Assembly (NCBI GenBank): GCA_002428405.1
Contig: DIWD01000010.1
Span: 13,638 to 29,387, forward strand
DNA from: a bacterium UBA6115
GTDB lineage: Bacteria > Bacillota_A > Clostridia > Christensenellales > Aristaeellaceae
DNA: 15,750 nt
Reading direction: 5' to 3'
The notes under the pieces are model-generated. The model did not search any database and was not told where the DNA came from. It saw nothing but the letters and a program-made list of their open reading frames with translations. Positions within the stretch are counted from its first letter, which is position 1. Every line of letters starts with the position of its first letter. Positions 1 through 7,248 of the stretch are shown piece by piece. The position numbers were made by a program, and so were the translations under genes.

Positions 1-894
1 GGGGAGCCCGCCCTGTTCCTGTGGCAGAATGTGCACACCGTGGTCATCGGCCGCGGCCAGAACGCCTGGAAGGAGTGCCGCGCGCAGCAGCTGGAGGAGG
101 AGGGCGGCACCCTCGTGCGCCGTTCCACCGGCGGCGGGGCGGTGTACCATGATCTGGGGAACCTCAACTTTTCCTTCATCATGCCCAGGGAGCTGTATGA
201 CGTACCGCGCCAGCTGAACGTCATCAGGCGCGCGGTGAAGGGTTTCGGGATCGAAACGGAAAGCTCCGGCCGCAACGACATTGTGCTGAAGGATTCCGGC
301 GCCAAGTTCTCCGGCAACGCCTTCCGCCTGACACAAACCACAGGGCTGCACCACGGCACCATCCTCTTTGACGTGGATATGTTGAAGCTGGGGCGCTACC
401 TCCAGCCCTCCACAGCCAAGCTGCAGTCCAAGGGCGTGGCCAGCGTGCGCGCCCGCGTGGGCAACCTCAGGCCGCTGGCGCCGGGGATGACCATACCCAC
501 GCTGAAGGTGGCCCTGTTTGAGGCTTTCTCCGCGGAATACGGGAAGGCGGAGTATGGGGAGATCGATGAAGTGCTGGATTCCGGCCAGGTCCACGCCCTG
601 ACGGAAAAGTACCGTTCCTGGGAGTGGACCTACGGCAAGACACCGCGCTTTGACGTCACGCTGGAGGCCCGCTTCCCCTGGGGAGGCGTGGAGCTGATGC
701 TGCGGCTCAAAAACGGCATCGTGCAGGAGGCCCGCTGCTTCACCGACGCCAACGACCCGGAACTGGCCGACCGCGTCGCCCCGGCGCTCCTCCTATGCCC
801 CTTCACGCCCGAGGACTTGGGGCGGAATCTGCGGGAGAGCGAAAGGGAAGAGGACCGCGACATCGCGGAGTGGCTGGCCAAAGAGCAGATATAA
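1..894 (+). CDS. lplA: Lipoate-protein ligase A, 5' end missing
   Basis: Cytosolic enzyme that activates lipoate with ATP and attaches it to lysines of lipoyl domains (glycine cleavage H protein, 2-oxoacid dehydrogenase E2). The frame is open from base 1, reading GEPALFLWQNVHTVVIGRGQN, so the true start lies left of the window; the GTG at 31 is internal. Family hallmarks seen are the RR-S/T-GGGAVYHD-GN motif (RRSTGGGAVYHDLGN, T in place of the usual S), the NDI segment, and the FSGNAFR segment that carries the lipoate/adenylate-binding lysine (AKFSGNA). The last third (WTYGKTPRFDV onward) is the LplA accessory C-terminal domain. Only a few N-terminal residues seem to be missing. The gene is GC-rich like core genes. 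The next genes are on the opposite strand, so this gene ends its transcription unit here. Family assignment is firm; substrate preference (lipoate or octanoate) cannot be read. Confidence 0.93.
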   Translation, partial: GEPALFLWQNVHTVVIGRGQNAWKECRAQQLEEEGGTLVRRSTGGGAVYHDLGNLNFSFIMPRELYDVPRQLNVIRRAVKGFGIETESSGRNDIVLKDSGAKFSGNAFRLTQTTGLHHGTILFDVDMLKLGRYLQPSTAKLQSKGVASVRARVGNLRPLAPGMTIPTLKVALFEAFSAEYGKAEYGEIDEVLDSGQVHALTEKYRSWEWTYGKTPRFDVTLEARFPWGGVELMLRLKNGIVQEARCFTDANDPELADRVAPALLLCPFTPEDLGRNLRESEREEDRDIAEWLAKEQI

Positions 895-910
895 TGATTT
901 GATAAGGATT

Positions 911-971
911 ATTCCGGGGGACTTCATCCCCCGAACCCCCTGACAAGGGACTTAGTCCCTTGACCCGGAAT
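911..971. repeat. Nested palindromic intergenic repeat (cloverleaf-like)
   Basis: An outer 8-bp stem (ATTCCGGG at 911-918 with CCCGGAAT at 964-971) encloses two hairpins. These are GGGGG-ACTTCAT-CCCCC at 916-932 and AAGGGAC-TTA-GTCCCTT at 945-961. The outer stem and first hairpin share GGG, so they compete. There is no T-run after it, so it does not look like a simple intrinsic terminator of lplA. It resembles the structured intergenic repeats seen in many Clostridia genomes (inference from memory; copy number elsewhere cannot be checked here). Confidence 0.6.
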
Positions 972-1090
972 TTGATGATCGCCCTGGCCAAATAAAGATG
1001 GCAGGCTGCTTAAGTCACTGAAGAAGAGGTCGTTTTGTAAAGGCCTGTCGTATCTCTTTATTACGGTGTTTTCTGGAAGGCTGAATATAT

Positions 1091-1122
1091 AAAAGCCCCG
1101 GGTCCCATCAGACCCTGGGGCT
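1091..1122 (-). terminator. Intrinsic terminator of the ABC exporter operon
   Basis: The hairpin is AGCCCC-GGGTC (1094-1104), loop CCATCA, then GACCC-T-GGGGCT (1111-1122), 11 bp with one bulged T. Read on the minus strand it is followed by TTTTATAT (1094 down to 1087). It lies about 20 bases after the stop of the last exporter gene at 1144. On the plus strand the tail CTGTCTTTTA is weaker, but the hairpin could also help end lplA transcription. Confidence 0.85.
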
Positions 1123-1143
1123 GTCTTTTATGGATCTGTCCGT

Positions 1144-1947
1144 TTATCCCAGGATATCCCGCTTATGGAAAAAGAAGTAGGTACCGGCGGTCAACACGGC
1201 CACCAGAATAAAAGACAGCAGGAGGTAGAGCAAGCGCAGTTCATGACCGTACATGACTTTCAGGGCGTCAAAATAGCGGAAGGGGGTCAGGAAGCTCAGC
1301 CATTCCAAGCCGCCGCTCAGGTCGATCACGGTCTTTAAGATGAAGGTGCCCAGGATCACCGCGGTCGCGATGCCCGAGGCCCGCGCGGCGTTCTTTGCCC
1401 ATGCGCCCAGGAAGAGCCCGATGCTCAGGAACAGGACCTGGATGATCAGCAGGGCCAGAGAGACCCAGAGGATGGGGACGTTGAGGGACTCTCCGCTGCT
1501 GTTCATCGGCCCCGTCGCCGCCATGGAGGTGAGGGAGGTCACCAGGTTATAGAGGATCACAAAGCTCAGCGCGGCCAGGATCTTCGCGGTCACGGCCTGG
1601 CGGCGCCTGATGGGCTTGACCAGCAGGAAATCAGCCGTCCTGTCCCGCTCCTCCTTGGCGATGATGCCGGCGCCCAGCAGGCAGCTGTGCACGCTGGTCA
1701 GCAGAAGGAAGTACAGGTAGAAGATGCTGTAAAACACGCCGATGGAGTTCAGGTCCATGCCCGGCTCGATCCCCATGACCCTCATCAGGCCCGCGGGCAG
1801 GGCGGAAAACAACTGGTTGATGGATTCGCCGGTCTTGGCGAAGGCGGAGTACTTCATCATGCCGGCAAAGATCAGGAAGACCATCGTGGCCGACCAGACC
1901 AGGAAAGACTTCAGATTGGCCTTCAGTTCCCGGCGGTAGATGTTCAT
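1144..1947 (-). CDS. ABC-2 type exporter, permease subunit 2
   Basis: 267-residue polytopic membrane protein, third gene of an exporter operon. About six hydrophobic segments are visible: residues ~15-35, ~90-112 (FYLYFLLLTSVHSCLLGAG), ~140-160, ~175-200, ~205-225 and ~240-262. A cytoplasmic loop KEERDRTADFLLVKPIRRRQAV follows the second segment; this charged coupling loop is typical of NatB/BcrB-like ABC-2 permeases. The ATG at 1947 has AAGGGGG about 9 bases upstream. It follows permease 1 by 18 bases, and the ribosome binding site touches the stop codon of that gene, so translation is probably coupled. It presumably pairs with permease 1 as a heterodimeric channel driven by the ATPase at 2780-3667. 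Substrate unknown; related systems export peptides, antibiotics or sodium. Confidence 0.88.
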   Translation of the reverse strand: MNIYRRELKANLKSFLVWSATMVFLIFAGMMKYSAFAKTGESINQLFSALPAGLMRVMGIEPGMDLNSIGVFYSIFYLYFLLLTSVHSCLLGAGIIAKEERDRTADFLLVKPIRRRQAVTAKILAALSFVILYNLVTSLTSMAATGPMNSSGESLNVPILWVSLALLIIQVLFLSIGLFLGAWAKNAARASGIATAVILGTFILKTVIDLSGGLEWLSFLTPFRYFDALKVMYGHELRLLYLLLSFILVAVLTAGTYFFFHKRDILG

Positions 1948-1965
1948 TTTTGACAGCCCCCTTCC

Positions 1966-2763
1966 TTACGCGGCATGGAAATCCTTTTTCCGGTAGATCA
2001 GACAGGCCAGGCCGGAAAAGAAAACGAACACGGCCAGGTCGAGAAGCAGGAATGCCGCGTCATAGCCGCGTGAACTGAGGATGACGGACCCCTTGAAGTA
2101 CGCGAAGGGCGTCAGGTAGCTCAGCTTTACGTCCCGGATGGACTCGTTCACCAGCTCGATGATGAAGAAGAAAAAGACGACGCCCATCGCGATGGGCGTG
2201 ACGGATCTGATCCGCTGCGCCAGCGCCGCGACTACCAGGCCGATGCCGGCAAAGAACAGCTGAACAAAGAAGGTGGAAAAGCTCAGCAGGGCGTAGACGC
2301 TAAAATCCAGGCTCTCCCCGATGACCAGCCTGATCATCATGATGCCGGCCAGGTAAAGGACGATATTCTGCGTTACGAGGTTGATGAGGATGGCCAGGAA
2401 TTTGCTCCCGAACACCGCTGAACGGCGCACAGGCCTGGTCAGGAGGAAATCCACCGCGTGCCGGCGGCCCTCTTCGGACAGCAGCTGGACGCCCAGCTTC
2501 ATCCCGTAGACCGCGCCGATAAGGACGATGTAGCTGCTGATAAAGCTGAAATAGCCCTCGATTTTCGACAGGTCGACATCGGTAAAGCCGAAGGCGGCCT
2601 TGAACTCAGGCGGGAAATTCTGCAGCAGCCGGTTCATCAGCTGGACGTCCGCCCTGAGGGAATTGAAGAAGGCGCCAAACACGGCGACCGTGGCCGCCAT
2701 GCCGAGGGTGAAATACAGCCAGGACCGGAAGGAGCGTTTCAATTCCTGGGCCAGCATGTTCAT
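1966..2763 (-). CDS. ABC-2 type exporter, permease subunit 1
   Basis: 265-residue membrane protein with six predicted hydrophobic helices: ~17-36, ~75-100, ~118-140, ~155-182, ~190-210 and ~235-257. The loop LLSEEGRRHAVDFLLTRPVRRSAVFGSK after helix 2 matches the equivalent loop of permease 2 (KEERDRTADFLLVKPIRR), so the two subunits are paralogues that arose by duplication. The ATG at 2763 has GGGAGGTGA about 10 bases upstream; an in-frame ATG two codons later is less well placed. It starts 16 bases after the ATPase stop, in the order ATPase, permease 1, permease 2. It forms the membrane half of the exporter with the next gene. Substrate cannot be read. Confidence 0.88.
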   Translation of the reverse strand: MNMLAQELKRSFRSWLYFTLGMAATVAVFGAFFNSLRADVQLMNRLLQNFPPEFKAAFGFTDVDLSKIEGYFSFISSYIVLIGAVYGMKLGVQLLSEEGRRHAVDFLLTRPVRRSAVFGSKFLAILINLVTQNIVLYLAGIMMIRLVIGESLDFSVYALLSFSTFFVQLFFAGIGLVVAALAQRIRSVTPIAMGVVFFFFIIELVNESIRDVKLSYLTPFAYFKGSVILSSRGYDAAFLLLDLAVFVFFSGLACLIYRKKDFHAA

Positions 2764-2779
2764 GGGCGGCTCACCTCCC

Positions 2780-3667
2780 TCATTCGTTCCTGGTGTAGTA
2801 GTGCATGAAGATCTCTTCCAGGTCGGGCTCCTCGATCGTCAGGTTTTTCAACGTTTCCGTGCTGATGCGCCGAACGATGGCGTTGACGTCCCCCGCGAAG
2901 AGGAAACTGGCCTCGCCGTTGTCCGAATGGAAGGCGCTGACGCCCGGCTCCCCGGCCAGTCCGTCCGGCACGCCCCGGGTGAACTCTATCCGGATCTTCT
3001 TATAAGCCGTGTCGCGCAGCGTACTGATATCCTCCAGCTTGACGATCCGGCCTTCCTTGATGATCGCCACGCGGGAGCAAAGCTTCTGGACCTCGGGCAG
3101 GATGTGCGAGGACAGCAGGACCGTTGCGCCGTTCGCGTTTTCCTGCCGTATCAGCTCAAAAAACGTCTTCTGCATCAGGGGGTCCAGGCCGCTGGTCGGC
3201 TCGTCCAGGATGATCAGGCTAGGCGCATGCAGCAATCCCTGGACGATGCCGACCTTTTTCTTATTGCCATAGCTGAGGTCGTCGATCTTGCGATTCAGGT
3301 CCAGGTCCATGGCTTCACAGAGCTGCTTGAGGCGCTTCATGTCCCCCTTGCCGTAAAAAGACAGGGAGTACTTCAACAGGTCGCTCACCCTCATGCCGTC
3401 ATAGTAGGCCACCTCGCTGGGCAGGTAGCCGACCGTCTGACGGATCTCATGGCCGGATTTCACGCAATCCTTGCCAAAGACCGTGGCGCTGCCGCTGGTC
3501 GGATACAGCAAGCCCAGCATCGTGCGGATCGTCGTTGACTTGCCGGCGCCATTTGGGCCGATAAAACCGAAAATCTCGCCTTCCTGGACATCAAAGCTCA
3601 CATCAATGATGCCGCGCGCCTTGCCGTAGTATTTGGTCAGGTTTCTGAGCTGGATAATGCTGTTCAC
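2780..3667 (-). CDS. ABC transporter ATP-binding protein (ABC-2 exporter)
   Basis: 295-residue ATPase that powers the two permeases downstream. Visible motifs in order are Walker A GPNGAGKST (~residues 38-46), a Q-loop region before YYDGMRV, signature LSYGNKKKVGI, Walker B LIILDEPTSGLDP and the H-loop SSH. The signature is LSYGN instead of LSGGQ, a variation common in the BcrA/NatA/YxlF-like branch. The C-terminal ~80 residues (KKIRIEFTRGV to the EEPDLEEIFMHYY ending) match the usual extension of this branch. I start it at GTG 3667: AGAGGG lies about 8 bases upstream and the family begins at the LRNLTKYYG strand. The frame stays open further upstream, but those 41 residues are not ABC-like and would overlap the promoter at 3738-3766. 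First gene of a three-gene operon; no adjacent regulator gene is present. Confidence 0.92.
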   Translation of the reverse strand: MNSIIQLRNLTKYYGKARGIIDVSFDVQEGEIFGFIGPNGAGKSTTIRTMLGLLYPTSGSATVFGKDCVKSGHEIRQTVGYLPSEVAYYDGMRVSDLLKYSLSFYGKGDMKRLKQLCEAMDLDLNRKIDDLSYGNKKKVGIVQGLLHAPSLIILDEPTSGLDPLMQKTFFELIRQENANGATVLLSSHILPEVQKLCSRVAIIKEGRIVKLEDISTLRDTAYKKIRIEFTRGVPDGLAGEPGVSAFHSDNGEASFLFAGDVNAIVRRISTETLKNLTIEEPDLEEIFMHYYTRNE

Positions 3668-3734
3668 GGGTTGCCCTCTTTGTTGCGGACAGGCGCTGCT
3701 CCAAATGGATGGATAGCAGTCATTTTGCACTGAA

Positions 3735-3764
3735 GACAGCATAGTGTGCCTGGCATACGCTGTC
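3735..3764. promoter_or_regulatory. Candidate operator: dyad across the exporter promoter
   Basis: The arms GACAGCATA (3735-3743) and TACGCTGTC (3756-3764) pair at 8 of 9 positions around a 12-base centre. The dyad covers both the -10 and most of the -35, the position expected for a repressor of the exporter. No regulator gene is in the window, so the binding protein is unknown. Confidence 0.4.
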
Positions 3765-3766
3765 AA
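3738..3766 (-). promoter_or_regulatory. Promoter of the ABC exporter operon
   Basis: Minus strand: perfect -35 TTGACA (3766-3761), 17-base spacer, -10 TATGCT (3743-3738). This would place the transcription start near 3731 and give a leader of about 64 bases before the GTG at 3667. Confidence 0.75.
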
Positions 3767-3998
3767 TAATGGGGAACAGCGATGAACCAACGAATCAAAT
3801 CAACACCGGATTAATCAAACCGTTGCTGAAAACAGGAAAACAAAGGGAATCCGGCATCTGTCACATCAAGCTGCGCGGCACCAATAAACAGCGGATTTTC
3901 ATGATGATAAGGATTACTTGAAACAGATCATGCGCATTCCTTTACCAATGGTTTCATTCATGCATGCAAGCCATACTGAATAGCAGCCATGCTGTATA

Positions 3999-4007
3999 TG
4001 CTATAAT
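3999..4007 (+). promoter_or_regulatory. Extended -10 promoter of the toroid-protein gene
   Basis: TGCTATAAT is an extended -10 with a perfect TATAAT at 4002-4007. No good -35 lies 16-18 bases upstream, as is usual for extended -10 promoters. Transcription would begin near 4013, about 39 bases before the ATG at 4052. The stretch 3791-3998 holds nothing else that I can identify. Confidence 0.55.
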
Positions 4008-4051
4008 GAGGCAACCGTTTTCTCCGGCTCCTGATTTCAAGGAGAATGAAT

Positions 4052-5023
4052 ATGGAACCCATCGAATGGCTTTTGGAAACGGAAAACCCATCTGTAAGGT
4101 ATAGGACGCTTGCTGAGCTGCTGGGCAGGGGCGAGTCCGCGGAAGCGCTTGATTCACAGCAGGCCATCCCCGCGTATGCGCCTGCTGAGAAGCTGCTGGA
4201 AGCAATGCATCCGGACGGATATTGGCTGCAAAAAAACCAGCAGACCGGCCGTATACTTGGCGACGGCGTTGAATATGGCAGTTTCGGAACAACGCATTTC
4301 TGCCTGTCCTATTGTGCCGAATTGGGTTTGGACAAAACGCATCCGTCAGTTGCGAAGGCGGCTGAAAGATATATGGGGCTTCAAAGGGAGGACGGCGACT
4401 GGCTTGGTCATTACTCCTGTCTATACGCCTATAATATCCGGACTTTTGTCAGGCTTGGATACCGCGGGGATGAGCATGTGCAAAGATCGATCGACCTAAT
4501 GCTCAATACGATACGGCCGGACGGGGGATATTTGTGTGACATGCATGAAAAGCCGGGCAGAAAACCGGCGAAAAGCTGTATCCGCGGCTCTGTGAAAGCG
4601 CTGTTGGCGTTCGCGGAACTGCCGGAGTATTGGAAACACGGGCGCTGCCTTGCGCTGGCCGATTACTTTTTGGGCAGGCATGGCATCTTCGCCAGGAATG
4701 ACCTTACGCGCTTTGTCAATGATGATATCAAGCGCAATGCGTTTCCGGTCATCTGGCGGTCAAACGTGTGGGAAATCCTCTGCGCGCTGAGCAAAATGGG
4801 CTGCGGCAATGACGCGAGGCTTCATGACGCGTGGGAAGTGCTTGAGAGCCGCAAAGATCAGGAAGGCCGCTTCAGGCTTGACTGGACGCCGACACAATGC
4901 CCCTGGAAGGTTGGAAAAGCCGGGGAAGCGAACAAGTGGATCACATTATACTGTATGCTGGCGGAAAAATACGCGGGGCGGGTAGATCGTTTGCCCGTCA
5001 ACGGCATGCCGGAACATCATTGA
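4052..5023 (+). CDS. Squalene-cyclase-like (alpha/alpha) toroid protein, function unknown
   Basis: 323-residue protein, no signal peptide or membrane segment, so probably cytosolic. It has repeated helical hairpins with QW/prenyltransferase-like turns: HPDGYW (~residue 51), QREDGDWLGHYS (~110), RPDGGYLCDM (~150) and KDQEGRFRLDW (~275). These suggest the barrel shared by terpene cyclases and prenyltransferase beta subunits. The catalytic DXDD of squalene cyclases is not evident. Similar bacterial proteins opening with EPIEWLLE...P.V.YRTL are generally uncharacterised, and some are mislabelled as nitrogen fixation proteins (from memory). The ATG at 4052 is chosen because AAGGAGA ends 6-7 bases upstream; the ATG at 4046 overlaps that site. 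A GNAT gene follows after 72 bases and may share the transcript. Confidence 0.85.
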   Translation: MEPIEWLLETENPSVRYRTLAELLGRGESAEALDSQQAIPAYAPAEKLLEAMHPDGYWLQKNQQTGRILGDGVEYGSFGTTHFCLSYCAELGLDKTHPSVAKAAERYMGLQREDGDWLGHYSCLYAYNIRTFVRLGYRGDEHVQRSIDLMLNTIRPDGGYLCDMHEKPGRKPAKSCIRGSVKALLAFAELPEYWKHGRCLALADYFLGRHGIFARNDLTRFVNDDIKRNAFPVIWRSNVWEILCALSKMGCGNDARLHDAWEVLESRKDQEGRFRLDWTPTQCPWKVGKAGEANKWITLYCMLAEKYAGRVDRLPVNGMPEHH

Positions 5024-5095
5024 AATTCCTCCGTGTATGGGGAGGAAGAAGCGGTCCGGCAGACAATCAACCCCGCATACCAAGGAGGCGCGGAC

Positions 5096-5668
5096 ATGAA
5101 ACTTGACATAAGGCCCCTGAGCGCAAGCCGGATGGATGATTTTCTGGCGTTTTTTGACTATGAGGCGTTCAGGGACAATCCGGACTGGTCAGAATGTTAT
5201 TGCCAGTTCTACTACTACGCTGCCGGTGACCCGCGCTGGGAGGAAATCAGCGGGGAGGAGAACCGCGGCCTGGCGCGCGCGAACATCCTGGGCGGACGGA
5301 TGCAGGGGTATCTGGCATACTCCGAAAGCAAGGTTGTCGGTTGGTGCAACACCGGGCCCAAGACAGGGTATCCCAGGCTGATGAGCGATGAGCGCTTCCT
5401 CAGCGCCGAGGATGCCCATATTGTTTCCATTGTATGCTATGTGGTGGATTCCCGTTTCCGCAGGCAGGGGATCGCGCGGGCTTTGCTTCAGCATGCCTGC
5501 ATGGATGCGCGGGAGCGCGGCTATGTTTATGTCGAGGCCTACCCCCGCCTTCTTGAGCAGACCGATGCCGGCCATTATCATGGCCCGCAGAGCCTGTATG
5601 CGGGGGAGGGATTCAAGGTGTACAAGGACTTGGATACATCCTGTGTCATGAGGCTGCGGCTGACCTGA
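5096..5668 (+). CDS. GNAT family N-acetyltransferase
   Basis: 190-residue acyl-CoA-dependent acetyltransferase. The core is visible in the second half: beta-4 HIVSIVCYVV, then the acetyl-CoA pyrophosphate loop RFRRQGIARALL (R/Q-x-x-G-x-A), the following helix HACMDARERGY, beta-5 VYVEAYP and the C-terminal YAGEGFKVYKDL element. The long N-terminal part, with WSECYCQFYYYA and RWEEISGEENR, resembles a GNAT subfamily common in Clostridia and Bacilli whose substrates are mostly unknown. ATG 5096 is preceded by AAGGAGG at 7 bases; the frame runs open 63 bases further upstream without a good ribosome site. It is 72 bases behind the toroid protein, so the two may form an operon. Substrate cannot be predicted. 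Confidence 0.88.
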   Translation: MKLDIRPLSASRMDDFLAFFDYEAFRDNPDWSECYCQFYYYAAGDPRWEEISGEENRGLARANILGGRMQGYLAYSESKVVGWCNTGPKTGYPRLMSDERFLSAEDAHIVSIVCYVVDSRFRRQGIARALLQHACMDARERGYVYVEAYPRLLEQTDAGHYHGPQSLYAGEGFKVYKDLDTSCVMRLRLT

Positions 5669-5811
5669 CGGCGGCTTCCCGCGTTGAATTGACTTGATGG
5701 AGCAAAGAAGAAGTAGCTCGTTTTTTTGAATGGATATTCCGTTTTCCTGTGTGGATAATCGAAACAGAGATTTGATCAAAAGACGGCATATGAAAATGCC
5801 AGGCTTAACGG

Positions 5812-5926
5812 ATGCGCGGGGCGTGCGCCTCGCTGAATCAGATCGTCCGCCTCGCCGGTGCCGGCATGGCCGGGGGGAGAAAGGGTATTGGGTCCTTAAA
5901 TCAAAGAGACATGTCTCCTTTGATTT
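5812..5926 (+). mobile_element. Remnant of a REP-associated transposase-derived element
   Basis: The frame from ATG 5812 reads MRGACASLNQIVRLAGAGMA. It matches the relic peptides in the elements at 6803-7031 and 8961-9192 (SLNRIVWLIGTG and SLNQITRLTDTG). This motif resembles the C-terminal helix-turn-helix-like tail of REP-associated Y1 transposases. The remnant ends in the palindrome at 5898-5926. The left end of the element is not recognisable. The stretch 5669-5811 contains nothing else that I can support. Confidence 0.55.
5898..5926. repeat. Long palindrome at the element end; possible terminator
   Basis: AAATCAAAG (5898-5906) pairs with CTTTGATTT (5918-5926), and between them AGACATGTCT is itself self-complementary; one unpaired C sits at 5917. 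It has the same design as the other element ends (AAACAAAGAGA...). It lies 16 bases after the stop codon of the minus-strand secreted protein and could stop or slow that transcript, although no long T-run follows. Confidence 0.6.
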
Positions 5927-5941
5927 CCCTATGGACGATGT

Positions 5942-6535
5942 TCAGTCAAAATTGACTTGGGAAGCAAGAACAAAACCACGCACAGACTTGGTAATATAGT
6001 TGTCTGTCGTATCAAGGCCATTAGTTTCTATATAGATCCATAACCTTCCGCTTGAGTCGACAATACGTGCCAAAGCATAGGCATTTTCTCTATCTAGATT
6101 AGTGATAGTATTAAAGCCTGTGCGTTCAATATTAGGCTCATCGATGATTCTAGCAGACGAGTCAATTGATATGGATACAAATGCAAGATCAAGCAGGGGG
6201 ACATTGGAATTTGGATTATAGATGAAACCAAAACGCCTGTTTCCTGCGCGTGACCCTTCGGCTATTGCGTAACTAACCAATAGGAAACTGCCTTCCTTGC
6301 CATATACTGGTACGGACTGATACGCATCTATGCGAGCTTTTCCGCTGGCAGAACGATAATAGGTGTAATCTGGGCCAGTAAACACATCCATCTGTTCGGC
6401 TGTTTGCACCTTGCCAAGTTCCGACAGAACCGGTAGCGAATATACATTGTTCTGTGAACCTGATGCATGCAATACAGGAGCTAAACACAGCACGACCATT
6501 AAAAATGCAAGCGTTCTGGATAAGGTTCTATTCAT
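5942..6535 (-). CDS. Secreted protein with bacterial SH3-like domain
   Basis: 197 residues. The signal peptide is clear: MNRTLSRT, a hydrophobic stretch AFLMVVLCLAPV, then cleavage near LHASG (about residue 25). Residues ~45-105 resemble a bacterial SH3 domain: QTAEQMDVFTGPDYTYYRSA, then VPVYGKEGSFLLVSYAI, then RRFGFI. The rest (DLAFVSISIDSSARIIDEP and RLWIYIETNG) looks like a second beta-rich domain. No cell-wall anchor is seen, so it may be released or bind wall glycans. The ATG at 6535 is chosen because GGAGG lies 8 bases upstream and the signal peptide begins there; an upstream in-frame start would overlap that site. It has its own promoter (6587-6615) and faces the element remnant downstream. 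Function is inferred only from fold. Confidence 0.8.
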   Translation of the reverse strand: MNRTLSRTLAFLMVVLCLAPVLHASGSQNNVYSLPVLSELGKVQTAEQMDVFTGPDYTYYRSASGKARIDAYQSVPVYGKEGSFLLVSYAIAEGSRAGNRRFGFIYNPNSNVPLLDLAFVSISIDSSARIIDEPNIERTGFNTITNLDRENAYALARIVDSSGRLWIYIETNGLDTTDNYITKSVRGFVLASQVNFD

Positions 6536-6586
6536 GTAAGCATCCTCCATTCTATTATCAAGTACATATCGAAGATATTAAAAATA

Positions 6587-6615
6587 ATAATAAATATGTC
6601 GAATTGTAAAGTCAA
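6587..6615 (-). promoter_or_regulatory. Promoter of the SH3-like secreted protein
   Basis: Minus strand: -35 TTGACT (6615-6610), 17-base spacer, -10 TATTAT (6592-6587). The leader to the ATG at 6535 would be about 45 bases. Spacing is ideal and each hexamer differs from consensus by one base. Confidence 0.75.
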
Positions 6616-6802
6616 GTCCTGAATAGAATGTAAATTCGTACGGGATAATGAAGCGACGGGGTGTATTGTTTCAGTATCGATTTATTCTGCCTTGCCAGCC
6701 ACTTTATCAAATTTACCCCCATCTGACAAATTCCATCAGTCTCCGTCAATAATGCAACCATTAGCCGATAGAGCCTCTTATTCCCATGAGTCCCAAAACA
6801 TG

Positions 6803-7031
6803 GGGGACGTATCTCCTTGTTTTCCGTTTGATTGATTTTAATGAGAAGGGCATACTGCGCAGCCAAGCACGAAGCGGTCGATCAACTGCCATACAAGAAG
6901 ATGAAAAGCGCGATCCGGAGGATGCTGAAACCGTTTCCTCCTTGAACCGTATCGTCTGGCTCATCGGCACCGGAATGGACAGGGTGGGGAAGTTGTATGT
7001 ACATGTACATGAAAACAAAGAGATATGTCCC
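6803..7031 (+). mobile_element. MITE-like element A (229 bp), transposase-tail derived
   Basis: The left end GGGGACGTATCTCCTTGTTT (from 6803) is the inverse of the right end AAAACAAAGAGATATGTCCC (7012-7031), with a few mismatches. Inside, ATG 6848 reads MRRAYCAAKHEAV...AIRRMLKP. After a frameshift it continues SSLNRIVWLIGTGMDRV, matching the relic in element B. Too short to encode a transposase, so non-autonomous. It sits in the otherwise empty stretch 6616-7156. A CCCATG...CATGGG hairpin (6783-6804) overlaps its left border. I see no clear target duplication. Confidence 0.65.
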
Positions 7032-7156
7032 GTTTGTTTTGTGGCTGTCTGTGTCTGGAGGCATATATACGTTACCGTAATGGCTGAAAGACGACAACCA
7101 ATGAGATAAATGCGGTTACTGAAAGATAGACAAGTACATCGATCATGGACGATAGA

Positions 7157-7185
7157 TTGACAAACCCACCTGATAATCCTATCAT
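7157..7185 (+). promoter_or_regulatory. Promoter of the AT-rich exported protein
   Basis: Perfect -35 TTGACA (7157-7162), exactly 17 bases, -10 TATCAT (7180-7185). The predicted start near 7192 leaves a leader of about 57 bases before the ATG at 7249. The sequence between element A and this promoter (7041-7156) has no gene that I can support. Confidence 0.75.
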
Positions 7186-7248
7186 TCCGCTAAGGATATT
7201 CACTTATGTTGCCACTTGTCTTGCATTTTAGAAAAGGTAGATGCAAAA

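Noticed and set aside
1047..1062. GTCGTATCTCTTTATT near the ABC terminator
   Set aside because: It resembles the element left end, but only 16 bases match and there is no partner end, so it is too short to call an element.
2600..3538. Long plus-strand open frame (312 codons) opposite the ABC ATPase
   Set aside because: Antisense shadow of a gene with clear Walker motifs; no ribosome site and no recognisable domain.
5700..5727. GAGC...GCTC followed by seven T as terminator for the GNAT gene at 5096
   Set aside because: The stem is only 4 bp with a 12-base loop; too weak to support.
5189..5779. Minus-strand 196-codon frame opposite the GNAT gene
   Set aside because: Shadow of the GNAT gene at 5096-5668, without ribosome site or domain.
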